From assembly GCF_016808095.1 (NCBI RefSeq), contig NC_068977.1:12476479-12540478 (forward strand): 64,000 bases of DNA, read 5' to 3'. The notes under the pieces were generated by a model. The model saw only the letters and a program-made list of their open reading frames with translations. It was not told the origin of the DNA and searched no databases. Every line of letters begins with the position of its first letter. The first letter of the stretch is position 1. The position numbers and the translations under genes are program-made. Source of the DNA: Vigna angularis (lineage: Eukaryota > Streptophyta > Magnoliopsida > Fabales > Fabaceae). Below, in pieces: positions 23,565 to 35,069 of the stretch.

Positions 23565-24559
23565 TGATAAGTCCAAAAAAGTAGTAAATTTTCATATGAA
23601 ATTTTGGCACTTATGTTTTAAATTGTGTACATTTGTATCAATTCGTCCCAATCTAAGAAAGATGAAATGTAATCATATGTTTTCGAGTTTTTGATTAAAA
23701 GGAAATCATTTGATCCCTATTTTGTATATGTTCCAGGTAAATTAAGAGATAAGAGAAAAGAGAGAAGAGCAAATCCTGCAATAATTCGCCCAAGCTAAAA
23801 TGATCTCGCTTAAGCTAGATTCATCCAGGAAGTCATTGATTTAAAAGTCATTCTCGCTTAAGGAAAAATAATTTAGCTTAAGCGAAAATGACTATCTTCT
23901 CCAAGAAGTTTCTTCTCGCTTAATTGATAATCATCTAGCTTAAGCGAGAATTCGCGCAATATATATACTCATGAGTCAGAAAGAAAGAGATGGAGGGAGC
24001 TGTAGAGAAAAAAATCACAGAGTTATCAAAAGGGTTGTTCTTTCACTTTAGCTGTAAAATCTTCTTCTTCATCTGTTAGAATGCTAATGGCTACGATGAG
24101 TGGCTGATCTTTTCTCTTGGGATTGAATGTAATCGATTCGAACTCGGATGTAATATGGTGATATTTATGTATAGCATTTCTATTTTATTCAATATTAGTA
24201 TTTTTGTTCTGCTCTTAGTGCTTGATTCTATCTGATCAATAGTTTCATGAATGTGGGTTTTAGTTTTGACTGGAAAGTATTTCTAAAATCTGATCTGAAC
24301 AAGAATACTTGATATCCTGTGATGCTAGGAATAAATTTCAGTTTATCAATTGCTTATAACACTTGAATATAATGCTGGACAGTTTGTTGGATGTGTGAGG
24401 AATCAATATTCAAGGAATTGATCTTTCGAATTTTATATGCGAGGAATCGGTATAAATGACTTTTGTGTGTTGCATCAATATTCATAATTTCAGTTGCTAT
24501 ATGTTTATATTCATTCAGATTGCAGACGAGTGAGATAGATGAATTCAATCCCAACTTGT
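23565..24559 (+). repeat. 3' LTR of the Athila-like element, truncated
   Basis: Starts TGATAAGTCC right after the polypurine tract and aligns with the 5' LTR up to GAATTCAATCCCAACTT. There the match stops and PPR coding sequence (minus strand) begins. About 220 bp of the LTR's right end are missing. Confidence 0.85.
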
Positions 24560-25648
24560 AATGACTCTCAATGATGAAATTGTAGCTAATGGTATCTGCA
24601 GGACAACCTAGCCTCTTTATCTGATTGTAAACCTGCAATACCTTCTCAGTCCTCCCAACCTTAACATGAACCCACATCAAACTGTTGAAAGAAACAACAT
24701 TAGGATCACACCCTACATCAATCATCTCCGCGAAAACATCATGAGCACACGTAATTTGCCCACATCGACACAACGAATCAATCACAATGCTGTAAGTATA
24801 AACATTAGGCTTAATCTCAGCCATCTTCATATCATTAAACACCTCTTCAGCCTTAGATATGTTACCAGCACGACACCACCCATAAACCAAACTAGTGTAA
24901 ACTAAATCATCAAGCTCAAACTTATGCTTGAGACTATCAAAAAACGATTGAGCCTCATCTGCCCTTCTTTTTTTACACAAGCTACTGATCACAATTGAAA
25001 ATGCAACCTTATCGGGAGTACAACCATAGTCCTCCATGCGGTTGAAAGCGTGGACCGTCTCCATAGGTAATCAAGCCCTCACGTAGCGACGGACGAGAAC
25101 GACGAACGTGTGAGCGCTGATTTCGACGTCGCGAGTCTTCATGAGGTTGATCACGTGCCACGCAAGGTTGAAATGTCTCAGCTTTCCGGCGAGGTCAAGC
25201 ATCTCGTTGTAGGGCTCTGGCGAGGGGGGAAATCCGTCAAGGGCGGTGGCCCAATTGAAGAACGCGAGGGATTGGAGGAAGGGGATGTCGTGGCGGATAG
25301 CGCCGTATTTCTCGATGACGTGGTGGGCGACGGTGGGGGAAAGTGTGTGAGTGGCGGAGAGCGCGAAGAAGTCAAGGGAGAGGTTGGGGATGGTAAAGTT
25401 GGGTGCAGGGGAGGGGCATTGGGGTTTGGTGTGGGGTATTTGCGGTTGTGTTCTTTGATGGCGGCGTGGAGTTTGTCTACTAAGGTGGTTTCCTCGGAGG
25501 ATAGGTTTGGAATTTGGGATGTGTCGTTTGAATAAGGTTGGAGAAGAGGTTCGGGAAGTGAAGCCGAAGAACAGTGTTGCTTGAAAGTGCAGGGCAGGAG
25601 CGGTAAGAGGGAGTGGCAGAAACGTAGGCATGATTTGGTAGAAGCCAT
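24560..25648 (-). pseudogene. Pentatricopeptide repeat (PPR) gene, 5' part only, broken
   Basis: PPR proteins bind organellar RNA. This resembles the P-type, mitochondria-targeted family that includes Arabidopsis At1g20300 (recognised from memory, not searched). The start is the ATG at 25648, with a Ser/Leu/Arg-rich presequence. Three lesions are visible: a frameshift in a C-rich run at about 25401-25425, a TGA at 25073-25071 after RRYVRA where Gly is expected, and loss of the C-terminal half at 24560. Tandem 35-residue repeats follow: [60 protein letters not shown]. At NFIIESHY the frame runs into antisense LTR sequence, so the last ~70 residues of the apparent 236-residue frame are not PPR. 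Confidence 0.88.
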
Positions 25649-25860
25649 GGTTAAGTTATTGAGAATTCAAGGTCACTAAACTAAGCCAAGCTTCGACGAG
25701 TTCCAGCGTCAAACCTCTCTCATGACCAGTTGCACCCTCCTCTGGAAGGAAGGAGCTCTTCGACCACTTTTCCTCTCTCGAGGATGACCTCAAGTACAAA
25801 TCCGAAGCTCTGAAACGCAGATGCGCACTTACACGTCATCACTCACAAATCAATACAGTG
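25649..25860 (+). other. Head-to-head segment with a coding-like stretch
   Basis: Just upstream of the PPR start, on the plus strand at about 25723-25840, one frame reads KELFDHFSSLEDDLKYKSEA with balanced composition. It has no ATG nearby. I do not recognise the protein. It may be a remnant of a divergent gene or chance. Confidence 0.25.
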
Positions 25861-26499
25861 ACACATTGTAAATATTTGGTGCCATATCATTAATGTATTA
25901 ACTCCGTTTGGTGATACTTGATGGAAGGGAAAAATTTGACGCACATTTTATTAACTGTGGACATATTTCAAATACTTTTAAAAATGGGGACTGATTTGAC
26001 ATTAGGCAACGAAAGTAGGGACCAAAGAGGCTATTAAACCTTTATGTTACTATCAGTTAAGCGGACACTATCTCCAAATAAAATAAATATTAAAAATAAA
26101 TAAGTTTAACAAAGTAAACATTAATCTTATTTATTTTAATATTCATCTTAACATATGCTAACCTTATCTATTTTTATTGTTTATATTTATTTAGTTAGTA
26201 TCAGTTAAATAAAAGCTATTGATAAAAAAATATTAAAAATGAATAAGGTTAATGTCAACTTTGAGACCCTAACCATATTTATTTTTTATATTTTATTTAT
26301 TTAAGTTGGCATAGGCTAAGTTATATATTTTGAATATGTCTGTTATTCTTATATTAAATATGACCTAGGATACTTAAAAAAACTAAATTTAATGATGGCT
26401 AGTATCCATAAGAAACTATAAAAATTTGTTAGTAATTGCTGTTTTTTGACGAATTATTGACGAACTAAAATCGTTGGTAAAAATGGATAAGAGCCCAAT
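25861..26499. other. AT-rich intergenic DNA
   Basis: No gene or element boundary is seen. Short AT-rich direct repeats (AAATAAATAT-type, and AAGGTTAATG vs TAACCTTATC) could be decayed transposon ends. Confidence 0.5.
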
Positions 26500-27430
26500 A
26501 ACTGTTGAAGGAAATGAGAGAAGTTGAAGACTACATAAGCTTCAAACAATTGTTTTTGGAGAAGCATTACCCAAATAGCATTAGGTACGCTAAGGAGGTT
26601 GAGTTCCTACATCTGGAGCAATGGAAGATGTTAGTAGGTTCTTATGCCTTTTAGGTTTGAGTACCCTAGCAAGGTTCTACACCCAAAATTATCTCTAAAA
26701 CTTAAAAGTGTAGAAAGTTTAAGGAAAGGGTTGAGGCTTGAGTTGAAGAGGGTAGTGATCCTATGTGTGTGAGAGAGTGTCTTGCCTTGGTGGAGAAGGC
26801 AAGGTTGAGCTGACTAGTCAAGTGGTTCGCCATCATGAACGTTCTGCCAAGGAAAAACCCAAATTGCACCAAGCAAAGCCTTATCCGAGGCCTCAACACC
26901 AAACATTTTGGACAACATCGTTGCGTCCAATGTAGCTATAGCTAGTTAACAAAAAGTGTTTTGTTCCTCATCAAGTGAGACATTTTGCTAAGGATTCCCT
27001 AACCAAAAGGAACTCAATGGCTACAAGTGGAGGGAAACAAGGAGGAAGAGAGGTGCATAATGTTTTGTGGTCTTAATCCGTCTAGTAGATGCTAGAGATG
27101 GACAAACGATAGAGGTTCCAATGATGGAAGTGTTTTTGAATGTGTTTCAAGAATAAGTGCTTGAGTGGTCACCAAAAAGAGAGGTGTAGTTCATAATTAA
27201 CTTGGTGCCTCGAGTAGGATCAATGCTAATAACATCCTATAAGATGACCCCTACTAAGCTAGTGGAGCTGAAGAAACAGATTAAGTTGTTGCACAAGTAG
27301 TTCATCAGACCAAAAGTATATTTTTGGAGAGCACTAATACTTTAGTGAAAAAGAAAGATGATGGATCGAAGCTATGCATAAACTATAAACAACTAAACAA
27401 TATCTCAATAAAGAACAAGTATCTATGTCT
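26500..27430 (+). pseudogene. Ty3/gypsy chromovirus-type remnant (gag and start of RT)
   Basis: At 26535-26650 a frame reads FLEKHYPNSIRYAKEVEFLH then LEQWKM, matching the Retrotrans_gag region of chromoviruses. At 27180-27430 it reads NLVPRVGSML, TSYKMTPTKLVELKKQIKLL, and after a frame change VKKKDDGSKLCINYKQLNNI. These correspond to the start of the RT domain (V-K-K-K-D-G-S-x-R-x-C-I-D-Y-R-x-L-N). Many stops and frame changes show an old copy. No LTRs were found. Confidence 0.75.
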
Positions 27431-27629
27431 CAAGAATAAATAATATAAATTAAATTTAGAAAATTATTGTTATGAAATAATTAATTTGTAAAATTAAAAT
27501 ATTAATACGTTTTTTATAAAGTTACTTGAATTTAAATAATAATTAATTTTTTAATATAATTTTATTTTATTTTAACTCAAATAAAAAAATCAAAGTGAAT
27601 AAAATTTTAAGACCAATCTAAACCAATAA

Positions 27630-27633
<4 letters not shown>

Positions 27634-27710
<77 letters not shown>
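27634..27710. repeat. (AT)n microsatellite
   Basis: A 77-bp TA run between AT-rich sequences. Confidence 0.95.
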
Positions 27711-27712
<2 letters not shown>

Positions 27713-30665
27713 TTTTATTTTGAGACTAAATTATTTTTTTATCATATTTAATTTTCATATCAACTTTATGGTAATTTCTTTGTTTAAATTTAAGATAAAT
27801 ATAAAGTAATTTTTTCTTAAATCTTTTTTAAAATAAAAAAAAGTTATTAAACAATTTAACTATAGATAATATATAAAAAAATGTTTATTATTTCAAACTT
27901 AAATAATATAACTTTTAAAATAAATTTGTAAAACATAATTTTTTTAACTTCATTTATTCCACATGAAATATATTAGAAGACTTTATTTCATAAATCTTTA
28001 ATTTATGATTCCATTTATGGTACGAGGTGTTGAAGATGTACTCAATTGATTATGCACCTTCTTCTACGACATATCATTATTAACTACAATTACATTGTAT
28101 TTAATTATTAAATGTACAAATATAATTTTTTTTCAAAAATATATACTTATTATTATAATCTTTTTTTCTTCAATCTTTTATTGATATAATTTAATTTTAA
28201 ATTTTATTATCTAACTAATATTAAATGATATTGATTTGTCACATATTTAATTTTTTTATTTGAAAAATAAAAATAAAAAATTAATTATATTAAATACGAT
28301 AAATTTTATATTAATATTTTAATATAAATTATAGTTATTAAATTGTTTACGTTTTGCAATTTGTGCAATTTGTCACTCCTTATAGAAACCCAAGTTCCCG
28401 CTCAAAGGATCACATTTTAACGTTCCTGCTTAGAGAAATCTAAAGCTCACATTCGATCTTTGGCCATGCTGCCAATTCCCGCTTCTGCAAATTCCCGGTT
28501 AGAGAAAATCTAAAAGCTCACGATCCATCTCTGGCCAAGCTTCAGTTTCACTGTTTGTTCCTATTCTTGGGTTCCAAAACTTCGGTTTCACTGTTCGCTC
28601 GGAATCGATAAGTCATTCTTCTATTTAAGCCATTCTTCTGTTCCTCGATTTTCTATTCCATCTTCTGCTTCTAGGGTATGCTCCACTTCCAAACTGTAAT
28701 TCATTCTGGCATTCCGCTCCCAATCTGCAATTCATTGTGGCATGTGCTTTGATTAATGAAAACAGGTATGTAAGAGTTCTTTTCTTGTTTTATATGGCAC
28801 TGATTTTGTTGTTTTATTTTTTATTTAGTCTTTTTCTTTATTTTTATTTTTATTTTATTTGCCTAATTTATTTCTGATTTTATAAATATTAATTTGTTAG
28901 AAATTAATGTTTTGTTTATTGAAAAAAAAAATTTAGGTTATCTTACACATATCAATATTTTTAGTCACTTTCTTATCATAAATAAGTATTAATTTGTTAT
29001 TATGACAACTTTGTCAGTATTGCATTTAAGAAGCCAATTCCCATGGCCAATATTCTCCGGCTGGTTATGTATAATATTCATGCTGCAACAATTCAGCTTC
29101 ACGGTAATGGTTAAGCTTATTAGTACAACTACTCCATCAATAAACACATACGATTGTTAACTAGACAACTTATTTGGGAGAAGTTTGGTATATGAGTATC
29201 TTTTAAATCTTTATGAACATATAATAAAAAGGATAGATTTTAGTTTTTAAATTTAAAAAATAAATAGATATAATTTTTTGTTATGTTAAACCGTATTCCA
29301 TACTTATATTTAAGTTAGAATTTATCAAAATAATATAAATAATTCAAATATCATCTGCCCAAAACAAATGAATTCGTCAAAAAATAAAAAATAAAAACAT
29401 ATTTAAGTTTATAAAATGTGTCTAATTATCAATAGTTCACCTTTGAATCATTCATACCATCTTCATTAGGTTCTTGTGAAGAAGAAAAAAGATGTTGATG
29501 CATGTGAAGAAGACGGAAGAGTGATGGGATTAGTCTCTCCTTGTAATAATACCATAGCTGTTTTGGACAGACATTGATTCAAAAGGTGTTCATATTATGA
29601 CCTTTGACACAGCTAGTAACATTAGTAGGTTTGATCCTTGCTCTGTGTTCCCAAAACCTGTTTTCAAATTCTTTGATTCTGTGTCTCTCTGAATTATCCT
29701 TGGCGCATTCCAATCCAAATTGTTATGTTTTGGTGATCTGAAATTGTGAATCGTGAATACCAGTAACTATACGCTGAAATTCACGTTTGATTGCGAAGCA
29801 CAAGTTGTTTTTGGCAAGGCTTTTCTACAATCGAAATTAAGATGCGGCGTTTTTTGGCAAGGCTTTTCTACAAGTTGTCTTGGTGTCTCCGTAGAAGCGG
29901 AAATGAAAGTTCTTGCGGTTCAATTTCCGGCCGTTATGGAAATTTTCGGAGTTGAATTTCATGCTTGAGTGATTGGTTCAATTGAATCGGTACAATGAAC
30001 TGAAAAAGCAAGTCGTTGAATTCGGTGCTACATCTCAGTGTAAATGCAATAAAAAATTGCAAATCCGTGAGCTGATTGAATCAGTGCGATTCAGATCCAA
30101 TCAATTTATTGAAACCCAAGGTGAAGATCACGGTGAGAATCTGTGCTAAAACGGTGGCTGAACTAGATTCAAATTCCGGTGAAACCAGTGATCGGAACTG
30201 TATTGGAGGTTCAATGAATCCGACGATCGATCAGACTTGGCGTCGGACCTCCGCCAGCGACGTTTCGAAATCCGGCGTTTATTGTTTTGCCGCGGTGTTG
30301 TTTCTGCTACCGCAATTTTAGTGAGGCACACAATCTATTAGATGAATTGGTAAAGCTAGCTAGTACACTGAAAGCAATGGGTTGGTGCTTTAATTTGGGT
30401 TCATTGAAGAATTTAAGCAAACATTTCATATGCTGATCGGTGTAATTAAGTGGTCGGTTAAGGTGAGTGGTGCATTCAAAATAGTGCAGTTTTGATGCGT
30501 TTTATTCCAGTGAGGTGCATAATAAATTATCAAGCATATTCGGTGCGTCAAATATGTGTTTGAAAGTAGTTCAAAGAGTTGTCGTAATTCAATTGCGATT
30601 TAATTCTGTCAGCAGGATAATCTAGACGGTTGCAATAACGATTGAATTCAATAGATTCAATGAAG
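27711..30665. other. Unassigned DNA, partly gene-like in composition
   Basis: 27711-28340 is AT-rich with nothing recognisable. 28370-28760 is more GC-balanced, with two similar stretches (TTCCCGCT, GAGAAA-TCTAAA-GCTCAC) suggesting a 5' UTR-like or repeated segment. 29750-30330 holds frames without recognisable domains, and a 23-bp motif (TTTTTGGCAAGGCTTTTCTA) occurs twice at about 29808 and 29845. I cannot assign a gene. Confidence 0.45.
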
Positions 30666-30668
30666 ATA

Positions 30669-31584
30669 CACTAGTGTTAAAAGACTTTTAACGTCATTCT
30701 TTAGACATCTGATCCTCGAATATTTAACGTAAAAATTGACCGATAATATTTTTCATAAATAAAAAGTCTAAATACTCATATATGTCGACTCCCCCGAATA
30801 GATGTCAAAACTAAACGAAAAAGTTAAAAAAATATAATTTTTTATTCTATTTAGACGTCTGTTATGGAGGGAACCGACTTCTGAAGCACTTTAGACGTCT
30901 GTTAATTGGGGAACCGACGTCAAAACCCTAAACCCAGAAATTTAAAAAGTCACTTTTTGACTCCATTTAGACGTCTGATCTCGCCACTCCGACTTCTGAA
31001 GCACTTTAGACGTCTGTTAATTGGGGGAACCGACGTCTAAATTTTGGCATTAAAACACCGTGAACACGAGACAATCGTTACGCGCACTCATTGTTCATCA
31101 TCTTCGTCGCGTTTTCTCTCTACGAGTTACGCTTTTCAGGTTCGTTTTCTCACTTTTGCACCGTTTTAAACTAATTTTACTCCGATTACATCACTCTTTG
31201 ATGCATTATCTTTCATTTGAACCGATTAAAATGCGTTTTCGTTGGGTTTTGGTGCAGTTACTCTCGTGTCTTTAGGCGGCGTTCTATGGTGGCGATTTCT
31301 TGCGTTTTGTACTTCTCCAATTCCCTCCACTACGTTTTTAAAACCATCCAATAAAAAAAATGTACAATACATTCTCTTCAACTAAAATATAAAGTTGTAA
31401 ACTCGAATCACCATGAGTCAGGAGCAACCTCAGAGACGTCTAACCTGTATGGATCGGACGTCTATAGAGACATCTAACCTAAAGGGTCCGACGTCTCATT
31501 AACGTCACCCATATAGACGTCGGACAGAGATCAGACGTTAAAAGCCCAAAATAACAGACGTCTAAAGTCCTTTTTGCACTAGTG
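30669..31584. mobile_element. Non-autonomous CACTA transposon 1
   Basis: A 916-bp element with terminal inverted repeats of about 27 bp. The left end begins CACTAGTGTTAAAAGACTTT and the right end, read inward, begins CACTAGTGCAAAAAGGACTT. It is flanked by the 3-bp duplication ATA (30666-30668 and 31585-31587), the CACTA (En/Spm) hallmark. Subterminal arrays of TTTAGACGTCTG and GAACCGACGTC occur at 30850-31040 and again near the right end. No transposase is encoded. Confidence 0.88.
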
Positions 31585-31886
31585 ATAGAAGCAATTGCAA
31601 ATTTAATTTCACTTTGTGCCTTTATCTGTTTATCGCTGCAGTGAAGCATAATAGAGCTTCTTGAAGAATTGGATCAAGGATGGTGCAATTATACTCAAAT
31701 CCATTGAAGCATATCCATTTTGTTTTTTGTGAACTCGGTAATGGTGATGAATTTGATTGAATACGTGGAATTTGATTCATTTGGTGCATTATTTTGGCTC
31801 ACAGCCTGGTTTGATTAGAGTCATATCTTTTGTTACTTTCTTTTAAAGCATATTAGATTTTATTTTGATGGTTTAGTTTAGTTATT

Positions 31887-33080
31887 TGTATATAGTAAGT
31901 ACCCTATTAAGATATCGATTGGGTCAACTCTAGTTTCGAAAGGTGCAATCTGGTTAGGTTTTTAGGACAATGAATAAAGTTCTTGTCTTCTTGTCAAATC
32001 TTTAGGAAGGTCGATTAGTTAATAAAATGATCGTCGATCGTATTTTGGACAAACCTTTTCAGTACCTGTTTCTTATTTTCAACTTCCTTATTTACATCTG
32101 TAGTGTTGGTGGTGATTGAGACATACTTCGCTTAGTTGACCCTTGGTTCCCCAAAGATGACTCGAGTAGTGGCGACGACAATGCATTGTTCACATATCCC
32201 TAACCATTCTAACCAAAGGACCTCTCCGAAGAAGAAATGTTGACTATAGACATTATCACATTAAAAATAGAAATCGATCGGTGTGTGTAGAGCTCCATTA
32301 GTAGAATGTTGAAAATGACATGCCAACGACAAACCTATTTATAGGAAGTGAAAGCCAACAATTATGTCCTTTGAACTGTCAGATTAAGACGTCTGACGCT
32401 TCGCATCCGATGTCAAAATTTCCAAAATGCGGAACAAGGCATCACAACTCCTTAGACTTTAACGGTCAATTTTTTAAATTTACCTGATCAGTCATCAACA
32501 CCGAGCGTTACTACCAAATCATGTCTAAGGAGCATTACTCACATCGTAGTGAGTCCCCTGCTACTCAAGCATGGGGGCATGTGTATAGTAAGTACCCAAC
32601 TAAGGTAACATGTACCTGTTGGGTCAACTTCATTTTCAAACGACCAGCCTGATTTGGCTAGACGTTTAGGACAATGAATAAAGCCCTTAGTGCCTTCTTG
32701 TCAAATCCTTATGAAGGCCGACCAGTCAGTAGAATGATCGGTCGGGTACGTGGCTAGCATAAGGATATAAAGATTAGTGCAAATCAGCTTGGTAATTGTA
32801 GTTAAGGATGTTTGGGCTGTAATTAAGTCGATAGTTAGTAAAATCCCATTATCATTTGTATAAATAGAGGGTCCGAATAAAGTAATTGGTTACATTAGTT
32901 ACTATATTTAATACTTGAACATCAAAGTACCTTTAACATGTGTCATTTAGATGGCATTGGACGAACAAGAAACCCATGAATACCAAACAGAATAGAGAAA
33001 AAAAGCTTACTAGCAGGACAGAAGGAAGTGGAGAACTAAACCACCTTGGAGTTGTAGATACTCAACCAGTTTAGATTGTT
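31887..33080 (+). mobile_element. Tat-like Ty3/gypsy LTRs and leader
   Basis: Two diverged direct copies start at about 31889 and 32580 (TGTATATAGTAAGTACCC and TGTGTATAGTAAGTACCC) and share TTAGGACAATGAATAAAG and CTTCTTGTCAAATC. A G-rich tract, CATGGGGGCA, lies just before the second copy. After it, near 32945-32965, TTTAGATGGCATTGGACGAA resembles a primer-binding site, followed by a short start-like frame to 33078. The order LTR, 3' tail, LTR, PBS implies a tandem arrangement. Lineage is inferred. Confidence 0.5.
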
Positions 33081-34740
33081 ATTGTTTTTTAAATTGTTTT
33101 TCTCTTTATGTGATATTCTTATTGTCACATTTTAAGTATCTATGGTTTAGTCTATTTCTTGACTTTCTGCTTTTTAGATTCTCCATTAAATTCTTTGGTT
33201 TTGTATAAGATTTTTTTTATTTTCTTGACCTTATTAATTTGAACTTATTTTTTACATATTTAATTTTGAATGTAAAATTTTGTATGAGTTGATGGAGAGT
33301 TCTTTTTAACAACTAGAGAGGAATTTGATTGAGTCTCTAGCCTTTTAAAACTGATACACGAAGGAATTGAGTCTAAAGACTAAGTGAGAGAAATAAGGTC
33401 CGTATACCTATAACTTCCTAGAATTTTTTATCTTTAATGTTCTCCACTTTTGCTAAAAAACACTTTTTAGATGTTCTAATAAATAGAATGAATCTTGTTT
33501 TTGGTCTATGATGTTAACCCAAAATCCTTTCTTTATTGTATAATAGGAATTTCACTAATATAGTATTTTTAGTGAATAATACAAAAAAGATAATATAATA
33601 AAAAATGTAAAAAATAATGAAATATTTCCTTCTCAATTATAAAGATAGGAGACAAATTTACATGGAGATGGTAAGTATTGCTTCGGTTACTTATTATGAT
33701 ACTAGATAAAACTATTATGACATACAAACTAGACTACCTAAGTTATTAGGTGATCCAAAAGTCACTAGACAACTTAAACCATTTGACAACTAAGGCATTA
33801 AATGACTCAAACAATATAGACTCAAGGGATATTGGGAGACATGTGCATTGACCAAACGAATAAAAGTTACATGCATTAGATTTCTACACACGTCAAACAA
33901 ATAAAAATGCATTGTGTTCTTTGGATAAATGCTTTCTTTCTTTAATCTTTGATTCATCAATTAAAGACAATTTATGCATATGATAACCTTTTAATTATTT
34001 TATTGGATTTTTATTTACTTTTATAATTAATAATTAATCTCAATAAAATATTTGTTTCAAATAACTGAATGCAATATGTTTCTGTCATCCAACAAATTCA
34101 AATAAAATTTGTACTTTCCATACATCCAAACTAGAAAATAATATTAAGTAAATATAATTATGACATAATATGTCAGATTCCATTAAATTTGATAATTAAC
34201 ACACATTTGGAAATAATAAATCAAATAGTGATATGCCATTAATTAACTTGACAATCAATTACTAACTTGTCCACCTCTCTTTATAAATACAATGCATTAT
34301 CATATGTAGTATGGGCTAAATTTCCCTTATACATACTCACTTTATATATTTATATATTTTATGTTCTTATTGACTTGAACATCGAGGAATCTTCTGGAAG
34401 TCTCTCTCTCTTATTTCACTCATGATCAAACTTTCCACGACATCTTGAAGGACTCATGGTGTTTTCTGTTAAGAACATTTAGTGTCAACCATAGGACTTG
34501 GTAAAAGTCATCTCACTCCCTTTTGAGGTATAAACCATCATTTTAGTATTATTGCACTATTTATTTTAGACATATGAAAATATCTTATGTCCTTTTCTGT
34601 TAAATATTAGAGAGAATGATAGCATCTCAAAACACTATACAAATCACGTTTAAGTAGGTTACCATTTATAGCAAGCCTATTATATTGTCCAAATAAGAAA
34701 GGACTTTTATAACCAAAACTCAAGGGATTGTATTGACCAG
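33081..34740. other. AT-rich DNA with possible gypsy LTR debris
   Basis: No gene. At 34265-34400 a TATAAATACAATGCATTATC box followed by TTGACTTGAACATCGAGGAA resembles the promoter and leader portion of legume Tat/Ogre LTRs, but no ends could be found. Confidence 0.4.
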
Positions 34741-34890
34741 AAACCAATTTATAGGCATGTTTCATTATGAGTATGTCATCAAAAGAATCTTTCCAACATT
34801 TTCTATTACCAATGTGCCAACATTGATTCTCTAAAATAATTAAATTTACTTTTTTTAATGTTTGACCATGAACCAATAATAGAATTGTAT
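34741..34890 (-). repeat. Left arm of an inverted repeat pair
   Basis: Read on the minus strand it matches 36261-36411 on the plus strand at roughly 80% (shared ATTATTGGTTCATGGTCAA, TAAATTTAATTATTTTA, GAAAGATTCTT, AATGAAACATGC). Both arms share one reading: IIGSWS, IKK, KFNYF. I do not recognise that protein. Confidence 0.75.
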
Positions 34891-35069
34891 TCATGTTGGA
34901 CTGCAAAACCAACGACAAGTGCACTGGTCGCAGTGTAGTAAGTGATAAATATCATTCTCTCCTAAGGGACTCGTGCAACACGTGACAACTCTTTCTTTCA
35001 TAACTCAATTAGACAACAAACAAAACATACAACGGTGGATTTTGGTAATGAAGGCACACCACTTTCACT

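Larger units (their letters stand above)
17073..24559 (+). mobile_element. Athila/Calypso-like Ty3/gypsy element, internally deleted
   Basis: Order: 5' LTR, Asp-tRNA-type primer-binding region, broken gag, protease, abrupt jump to the integrase C-terminal tail, long 3' region with a short env-like tail, polypurine tract, truncated 3' LTR. RT, RNase H and the integrase core are absent. It abuts copia debris on the left and a PPR gene relic on the right, so no target duplication can be checked. Confidence 0.85.

Noticed and set aside
25110..25535. 141-residue Gly/Val-rich plus-strand frame
   Set aside because: It is antisense to the PPR pseudogene's N-terminal half and has no domain of its own.
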